Positions 1 to 3,450 of a stretch of DNA of 5,511 nt are shown one piece after another. The notes beneath the pieces are model-generated. The model worked only from the letters and a program-made list of their open reading frames with translations, was not told where the DNA came from and did no database searches. This DNA comes from JANRKG01 sp033763635. GTDB lineage: Bacteria; Cyanobacteriota; Cyanobacteriia; GCF-001939115. Location of the stretch: NCBI GenBank assembly GCA_033763635.1, contig JANRKG010000100.1, forward strand, positions 1-5,511, read 5' to 3'. The position numbers and the translations under genes are program-made. Numbering within the stretch: the first letter of the stretch is position 1; the number at the start of each line of letters is the position of its first letter.

Positions 1-532
1 CTCCTGCAAGGACGGCAGCCCCGTAAAAATCCGCATCTTTGCGCCGATCCCGTTCCCGCAGGGTCATGAATAGTTGAATGCCATAACTCAGCAGTCCCAA
101 TAGTTCCAGGCTGTAGAGGGTGAGGCTAAAGGCTCCTTCCAGGGGAGTGTTGAGACTGAGGGTAGTGAGGGATCGCCACAAAAGATACCGCAGGGTTAGC
201 ACCATCAAGAGGGTCGCAACTAGAATTTGCATCCCCCTTCGAACCGCATAGGGAGTTCGGGTAATGATTTGCATCAAGCAAAACAGCACCAGGGTGAGCA
301 TCCAGGCAGGACGATCGCCGGGGGCGGGGAACCAGTCCGCAGCTTGTCGCTGGAATTCACTCAGTCTTGCAAATCCGGCTTCCACCATCGGGACATGGTT
401 CGCCCAGGCGACGATCGTGCCGACACCGAGACTGGGAAGTAGAATAAAGATCAGGGTTGCCCAGGGAAAAGGTCGCTGGGGAGTCGGCTGCCAGATTGCG
501 ACCGGACGGAGGGGTTGCTGCTTACTGATCAT
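1..532 (-). CDS. Cellulose synthase-like family 2 glycosyltransferase (BcsA type), N-terminal part only
   Basis: Only the first 177 codons are present; the reading frame is open to the left edge. The fragment has four likely membrane segments, near residues 23-44, 76-92, 102-118 and 134-157. Between the last two is the stretch LRYLLWRSLTTLSLNTPLEG (residues 114-133). This R-Y-L-x-W-R followed by T-L-x-L-x-x-P-L is typical of the membrane region just before the glycosyltransferase domain in BcsA-like cellulose synthases, as is the charged exit LRERDRRKDAD (158-168). Members polymerise UDP-glucose into a beta-glucan and export it across the inner membrane; many are activated by c-di-GMP through a C-terminal PilZ domain. 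Neither the catalytic motifs nor any PilZ domain can be seen here. ATG at 532 is the first possible start, because an in-frame TGA lies a few codons upstream with no start codon between. It has no recognisable Shine-Dalgarno sequence. Another membrane family 2 glycosyltransferase is the main alternative. Confidence 0.82.
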   Translation of the reverse strand, partial: MISKQQPLRPVAIWQPTPQRPFPWATLIFILLPSLGVGTIVAWANHVPMVEAGFARLSEFQRQAADWFPAPGDRPAWMLTLVLFCLMQIITRTPYAVRRGMQILVATLLMVLTLRYLLWRSLTTLSLNTPLEGAFSLTLYSLELLGLLSYGIQLFMTLRERDRRKDADFYGAAVLAG

Positions 533-548
533 AAAGTGCTGATCATAA
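525..548 (-). repeat. 10-bp direct repeat spanning the cellulose synthase start, with a five-codon upstream frame
   Basis: CTGATCATAA occurs at 525-534 and again at 539-548, 14 bases apart; on the minus strand this is TTATGATCAG twice. Each copy carries an ATG. The copy nearer the gene supplies the probable start at 532. The other ATG, at 546, opens a five-codon frame (M-I-S-T-L) whose TGA overlaps the real start as ATGA. Each copy contains the palindrome TGATCA, so the pair could also be a protein-binding site. The repeat is seen directly; any function is inferred. Confidence 0.5.
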
Positions 549-555
549 TGTCAAG

Positions 556-569
556 AATTGTAAACAATT
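556..569. promoter_or_regulatory. Small inverted repeat, candidate operator
   Basis: AATTGT at 556-561 and ACAATT at 564-569 form a perfect 6-bp inverted repeat around a 2-bp AA centre. It lies 24 bases upstream of the cellulose synthase-like start, next to a TTGACA on the same (minus) strand, a normal position for a repressor or activator site. A/T-rich palindromes this short arise easily by chance, so this is only a candidate. Confidence 0.25.
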
Positions 570-704
570 ACCTCAATAAAAGGTAGGAATTGCATCTATT
601 GATGAATACGGTTCTCTGAAAAAAATGGATTGTGTACGGATTTGTTTAGTTGGTTAAGAAAGAAAAAGTATCTGTAGCAAAGCCGTCTGACCCATCGTTG
701 GAGA

Positions 705-770
705 ACCGATCCCAAAAATCTTGAAGAAAGAGTACGTCTTGGGGAATCTTCCCAAGATTTTTACGTCGGT
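705..770 (+). promoter_or_regulatory. Long leader stem competing with the terminator: candidate antiterminator
   Basis: AAAAATCTTG (714-723) is perfectly complementary to CAAGATTTTT (753-762). The pairing resumes further out as ACCGA (705-709) with TCGGT (766-770), across an internal loop of four and three bases. This gives 15 base pairs in two blocks around a 29-base loop. The right arm includes both the 3' arm of the terminator-like hairpin (751-757) and its T-run (758-762), so the two structures cannot form together. That is the usual layout of a transcription attenuator. No known riboswitch aptamer was recognised in the leader, so the signal that would choose between the folds is unknown. 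A protein-binding DNA palindrome is an alternative explanation. Confidence 0.45.
737..762 (+). terminator. Terminator-like hairpin in the leader of the adenylate cyclase gene
   Basis: TCTTGGG (737-743) pairs with CCCAAGA (751-757) around a 7-base loop and is followed at once by TTTTT (758-762). The T-run follows the hairpin only on the plus strand, so the element is directional. No plus-strand gene lies upstream within the window; the neighbour is divergent. Termination here would therefore act on the leader of the gene starting at 830, which points to attenuation rather than the end of an operon. The stem is only 7 bp and the T-run only 5, so strength is uncertain. Confidence 0.5.
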
Positions 771-816
771 AAGGAAAACTGAAGATTGATTCCTTGTTGG
801 TTGGTGTTTCTGTTTT

Positions 817-821
817 GGAGG
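817..821 (+). promoter_or_regulatory. Strong Shine-Dalgarno sequence for the adenylate cyclase gene
   Basis: GGAGG lies 8 bases before the ATG at 830. An in-frame TGA at 824-826 sits between the two, so no start further upstream is possible. Together these fix the start. Confidence 0.85.
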
Positions 822-829
822 GTTGAACA

Positions 830-2338
830 ATGGGTTTCGGTGGGAATCTCCTGATCGTGGACGATACCCCTGACAATCTCCGGTTTTTGTCGGGCATCCT
901 GTCTCAGCAGAACTACGATGTGCGTACCGTGATCAGTGGTCGCATGGCTTTGACGGTTGCCCAGACTGCTCCACCTGAACTCATTCTGTTAGACATCTGT
1001 ATGCCTGATATGGATGGGTACGAGGTCTGTGAAAAATTAAAAGCGAATCCGGAAACCAGCCATATTCCAGTCATTTTTTTGAGTGCCCTGGATGAGGTGA
1101 CGGACAAGCTCAAGGCGTTTGAGGTGGGAGCCGTTGATTTTATTACAAAACCTTTTCAAGCGACGGAGGTGCTGGCTCGTGTTGCGACCCATGTTCGGCT
1201 ACAGCGCCTTCAACAGCAATTGCGATCGCAAAACTCTCTCCTGCGGGAAGAGGTGATCGCCCGGAAGCAACTCGAAGACCAATACCGAAATATTTTTAAT
1301 AACTGTCTGGAAGGGATCTTTCAGGTGACGCTGGAGGGCAAATATCTGAAAGCGAATCCGGCCCTTGCCCAGATTTATGGCTACGACTCCCCAGAGGATC
1401 TGATCAATACGGTGCAGGATATTGGTCAGCAAGTCTATGTCCGCTCAGGTCGGCGGGAGGAGATCAACGCCTACTTACAAATGGACGGACAAGCATCGGG
1501 GTTTGAGTCGGAGGTGTACCGGAAGGATGGCACGATCATTTGGGTGTCTGAGACGATTCGCATGGTGCGGGATTCTCAGGGACGGTTACTGTACTACGAA
1601 GGAACTGTCCAGGACATCACAGAACGGAAACGCAACCTGGAGGAACTGAGACAGCAACGGCGAGAAGCAGAACGGCTCCTGTTGAGTATTCTGCCCCAGC
1701 CGATCGCAGAACGCTTAAAGCGCAAGTCCAGTGTCATTGCAGATAATTTTCTCGAGGTGACGGTTCTCTTTGCGGATGTAGTGAACTTTACCGACCTGGC
1801 GACCCAAATCCCTGCGGATGAACTGGTGGATCTGCTTAACCAAATTTTCTCCGCATTTGATCTATTAGCCGATAAGTACGACCTGGAGAAGATCAAAACC
1901 ATTGGGGATGCCTACATGGTGGCAGGGGGCTTACCCACGCCTCGTCCCGATCATGCGCTGGCGATCGCCCGGATGGCCCTTGACATGCAGCAGGTGATTA
2001 CCCAGTTTCGGTGTACGGCCCGTGATAAGTTTCAGTTGCGAATTGGAGTACATACGGGGCCTGTAATTGCGGGGGTGATTGGCACTCGTAAGTTTGCCTA
2101 TGACATGTGGGGAGAGACGGTTAATCTGGCAAGCCGTTTGCAAACCCACGGTGAACCAGGGCGAATTCATGTGAGTGAGGCAGTTTACGAACGGTTGCAG
2201 AAACACTATCGCCTTACTCGCAGAGGCTCAATTTTCATGAAAGGATTAGGGGATGTCACAACCTACTGGCTGGACGGAAAGAAAACCCTGCTGGATGAAG
2301 TAACTCCAGATGTGGGGGTTTCGCCCTGTGTTTCTTGA
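830..2338 (+). CDS. Response regulator: REC-PAS-class III adenylate cyclase
   Basis: A 502-residue soluble protein with no membrane segment. Residues 5-122 are a CheY-like receiver with acidic pocket D11/D12, phospho-acceptor D55 (LLDICMP), S85 and K107. A short coiled linker (124-150) leads to a PAS domain at about 151-265, ending in the common V-Q-D-I-T-E-R-K exit. A helical transducer with LLLSILPQPIAERLK (283-297) joins it to a class III nucleotide cyclase domain at about 308-482. The metal-binding aspartates are D316 (FADVVNFT) and D360 (TIGDAYM). K356 and D425 sit where adenylate cyclases have the lysine/aspartate pair that recognises adenine. N432 and R436 match the transition-state residues. 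ATP to cAMP is therefore predicted, by a homodimer, since the two half-sites form between subunits. Phosphorylation of D55 probably controls activity. Guanylate cyclase activity is unlikely because glutamate and cysteine would be expected at the two specificity positions. It is the first of three co-directional genes, and its leader carries the possible attenuator. Confidence 0.93.
   Translation: MGFGGNLLIVDDTPDNLRFLSGILSQQNYDVRTVISGRMALTVAQTAPPELILLDICMPDMDGYEVCEKLKANPETSHIPVIFLSALDEVTDKLKAFEVGAVDFITKPFQATEVLARVATHVRLQRLQQQLRSQNSLLREEVIARKQLEDQYRNIFNNCLEGIFQVTLEGKYLKANPALAQIYGYDSPEDLINTVQDIGQQVYVRSGRREEINAYLQMDGQASGFESEVYRKDGTIIWVSETIRMVRDSQGRLLYYEGTVQDITERKRNLEELRQQRREAERLLLSILPQPIAERLKRKSSVIADNFLEVTVLFADVVNFTDLATQIPADELVDLLNQIFSAFDLLADKYDLEKIKTIGDAYMVAGGLPTPRPDHALAIARMALDMQQVITQFRCTARDKFQLRIGVHTGPVIAGVIGTRKFAYDMWGETVNLASRLQTHGEPGRIHVSEAVYERLQKHYRLTRRGSIFMKGLGDVTTYWLDGKKTLLDEVTPDVGVSPCVS
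845..1222 (+). repeat. Receiver-domain duplication, copy 1 (partner at 2502-2879)
   Basis: This stretch encodes the receiver of the adenylate cyclase protein. It aligns without gaps to the receiver of the diguanylate cyclase. By hand, 93 of 126 residues are identical, and the DNA is identical over 26 bases (1070-1095 versus 2727-2752). The similarity stops a few residues beyond the receiver, at the start of the PAS domain here and of the GGDEF domain in the partner. This implies duplication of the receiver module or gene conversion between copies. Confidence 0.8.
1222..1229. repeat. HIP1 octamer
   Basis: A perfect GCGATCGC, the highly iterated palindrome found across many cyanobacterial genomes. 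It lies inside the linker of the adenylate cyclase gene and serves here mainly as a taxonomic marker. Confidence 0.8.
1961..1968. repeat. HIP1 octamer
   Basis: A second perfect GCGATCGC, inside the cyclase catalytic domain. Several degenerate copies with a CGATCG core occur across the window, supporting a cyanobacterial origin. Confidence 0.8.
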
Positions 2339-2352
2339 TGAGGGAATTCGGG

Positions 2353-2388
2353 ATGGGGATAGGAATGGGGATAGGATTTGAGGATAGA
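2353..2388. repeat. G-rich 12-bp tandem repeat between the two cyclase genes
   Basis: ATGGGGATAGGA occurs twice back to back (2353-2364, 2365-2376). A degraded third copy, TTTGAGGATAGA, follows at 2377-2388. The array lies in the 124-base gap 2339-2462, just after the adenylate cyclase stop codon. Nothing else is evident in that gap: no terminator with a T-run and no clear promoter. With two GGG runs at 2342-2344 and 2350-2352, the plus strand has four G-runs that could form a weak quadruplex, but one loop would be 8 bases long. Confidence 0.7.
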
Positions 2389-2462
2389 CAAGGGTCTGTA
2401 TTGTTGGGTGGGAGAGGTTTCAGCGAACAGTTCTCCGATCGGGTCTATCAGGATAAGCACCC

Positions 2463-3449
2463 ATGACTTCTCAGGGCAATCTCCAGGGCAATCTCCAGGG
2501 CAATATTTTGTTGGTGGATGATACTCCCGATAACTTGCGATTTCTTTCCAATTTGCTAGGGCAACAGGGGTATACCGTTAGAACCGTCTTGAGTGGGCGG
2601 ATGGCCCTGACCGTTGTGAAGACCATGCCCCCAGAGTTAATCTTGCTCGATATCTGCATGCCCGAATTGGATGGTTATGCGGTCTGCCAGCAATTGAAGG
2701 CGAATGACGGGAGCCGAGATATTCCGGTCATTTTTTTGAGTGCCCTGGATGACCTGCCCGATAAGATCAAAGCCTTTGAAGTGGGGGGAGTGGATTACAT
2801 CACTAAACCTTTTCAGGCGGCGGAAGTGCTGGCGCGGGTCAAAACCCACCTGGCGCTACAACGGCTTCAACGGGAACTTCAGTCTGCAAATCGGGAACTG
2901 CAACGGTTGGTCAACATTGATGGATTGACGCAGGTAGCCAACCGCCGCCATTTTGACACCTACCTTGCTCAGGAATGGCACCACAGGATGCACGATCGTC
3001 AGCCCCTCTCGTTGATTCTGTGTGATGTGGATTTCTTTAAAGCCTACAACGATACCTATGGGCATTTAGCAGGGGATGATTGTCTCCGCAGTGTTGCCAG
3101 TGGGTTGCAGCAAGCAATTCACCGTCCGGGGGATCTACTCGCCCGCTATGGTGGAGAAGAATTTGGGATTGTGTTACCGGACACCTCTCAGGAAGGGGTC
3201 TTGTCGATCGCCGAGGACATCCACCGTCAGGTCAAAACGCTGGCGTTACCCCATACGGCTTCCTCCATTGCTTCCTGCATTACGGTAAGCCTGGGGGCGG
3301 CAACGGTGGTGCCGACTTCCCAGACCTTACCCGACGACCTGATTGGGCTAGCGGATGGGGCACTCTATCAAGCCAAGGTGGAGGGACGGGATCGCACCGT
3401 TTACTTCCCAGCGGCTCCTGCAAATTCTGCACCCCCTTTGGAGGTATGA
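2463..3449 (+). CDS. Response regulator: REC-GGDEF diguanylate cyclase
   Basis: A 328-residue cytoplasmic protein that makes c-di-GMP from two GTP. Residues 14-130 are a receiver with acidic pair D19/D20, phospho-acceptor D63 (LLDICMP), S93 and K115. A short helical linker (132-150) leads to the GGDEF domain at about 151-315, which begins with DGLTQVANRR. The active-site signature is GGEEF (230-234), a catalytically competent variant. D188 (CDVDFFK), N196 and D205 match the metal- and guanine-binding positions. The inhibitory I-site R-x-x-D is intact as R221/D224, five residues before the signature, so feedback inhibition by c-di-GMP is predicted. No EAL or HD-GYP domain is present. The domain order is that of a compact receiver-activated cyclase, in which phosphorylation would promote dimers. 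ATG 2463 is the first possible start, since an in-frame TAA lies at 2454-2456. A modest AGGA (2450-2453) precedes it. The N-terminus carries a short tandem repeat before the receiver. Confidence 0.95.
   Translation: MTSQGNLQGNLQGNILLVDDTPDNLRFLSNLLGQQGYTVRTVLSGRMALTVVKTMPPELILLDICMPELDGYAVCQQLKANDGSRDIPVIFLSALDDLPDKIKAFEVGGVDYITKPFQAAEVLARVKTHLALQRLQRELQSANRELQRLVNIDGLTQVANRRHFDTYLAQEWHHRMHDRQPLSLILCDVDFFKAYNDTYGHLAGDDCLRSVASGLQQAIHRPGDLLARYGGEEFGIVLPDTSQEGVLSIAEDIHRQVKTLALPHTASSIASCITVSLGAATVVPTSQTLPDDLIGLADGALYQAKVEGRDRTVYFPAAPANSAPPLEV
2469..2504 (+). repeat. In-frame 12-bp tandem repeat encoding a Q-G-N-L tail
   Basis: CTCCAGGGCAAT occurs twice (2481-2492, 2493-2504), preceded by a partial copy whose core CAGGGCAAT is at 2472-2480. 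It encodes QGN-LQGN-LQGN at residues 4-14, immediately before the first strand of the receiver. The unit is a multiple of three, so copy-number changes would keep the frame and only alter tail length. The asparagine of the last copy corresponds to N6 of the adenylate cyclase protein, so the tail looks like a local expansion of the region before the receiver. Confidence 0.75.
2502..2879 (+). repeat. Receiver-domain duplication, copy 2 (partner at 845-1222)
   Basis: Second copy of the near-identical receiver. Differences concentrate at surface positions, for example residues 81-86 (NDGSRD versus NPETSH in copy 1). The phosphorylation-site block and the block leading into the conserved lysine are nearly unchanged. 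Conservation of these faces in both copies is consistent with recognition by the same kinase, though this is inference. Confidence 0.8.
3440..3444 (+). promoter_or_regulatory. Shine-Dalgarno sequence inside the end of the diguanylate cyclase gene
   Basis: GGAGG lies within the last codons of the diguanylate cyclase gene, 6 bases before the ATG at 3451. A nearer ATG at 3446, which overlaps the TGA stop, is only 1 base from the motif and opens a frame that stops at 3514. It is not the start. The placement suggests the sensor is translated in coupling with the diguanylate cyclase. Confidence 0.8.
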
Positions 3450-3450
3450 A

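Larger units (their letters stand above)
533..829. other. Divergent intergenic region between the cellulose synthase-like gene and the cyclase operon
   Basis: About 300 bases without a convincing gene. It is more A/T-rich than its flanks, as expected for divergent promoters. TTGACA is present on the minus strand at 549-554. The nearest TATGAT matches to a -10 box, however, overlap the start codon or sit too close, so no promoter is called. No plus-strand promoter with good spacing stands out. The right half (705-770) is dominated by the overlapping hairpins described separately. A further small stem, AAGGAA (771-776) with TTCCTT (790-795), follows them. The minus-strand frame crossing 646-897 has no family resemblance and runs antisense into the cyclase gene, so it is not called. 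Confidence 0.6.

Noticed and set aside
227..542. Two plus-strand frames opposite the left-edge gene
   Set aside because: The minus-strand frame over the same bases has four membrane helices and BcsA-like motifs, while these translations look like antisense shadows.
549..554. TTGACA on the minus strand as a -35 box for the cellulose synthase-like gene
   Set aside because: The only TATGAT at near-suitable spacing (15 bases) overlaps the start codon, so transcription would begin inside the gene. No consistent promoter could be built.
646..897. Minus-strand frame crossing the leader and the start of the adenylate cyclase gene
   Set aside because: Its end is antisense to the receiver coding sequence and its body covers the leader hairpins. 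It has no family resemblance and no good ribosome-binding site.
2310..2340. Terminator after the adenylate cyclase gene
   Set aside because: GGG and CCC near the stop codon give only about 3 base pairs, and no clean T-run follows.
2342..2375. G-quadruplex in the intercistronic gap
   Set aside because: Four runs of three or more G exist only if an 8-base loop is allowed, beyond the usual limit of seven. It is mentioned as a possibility, not called.
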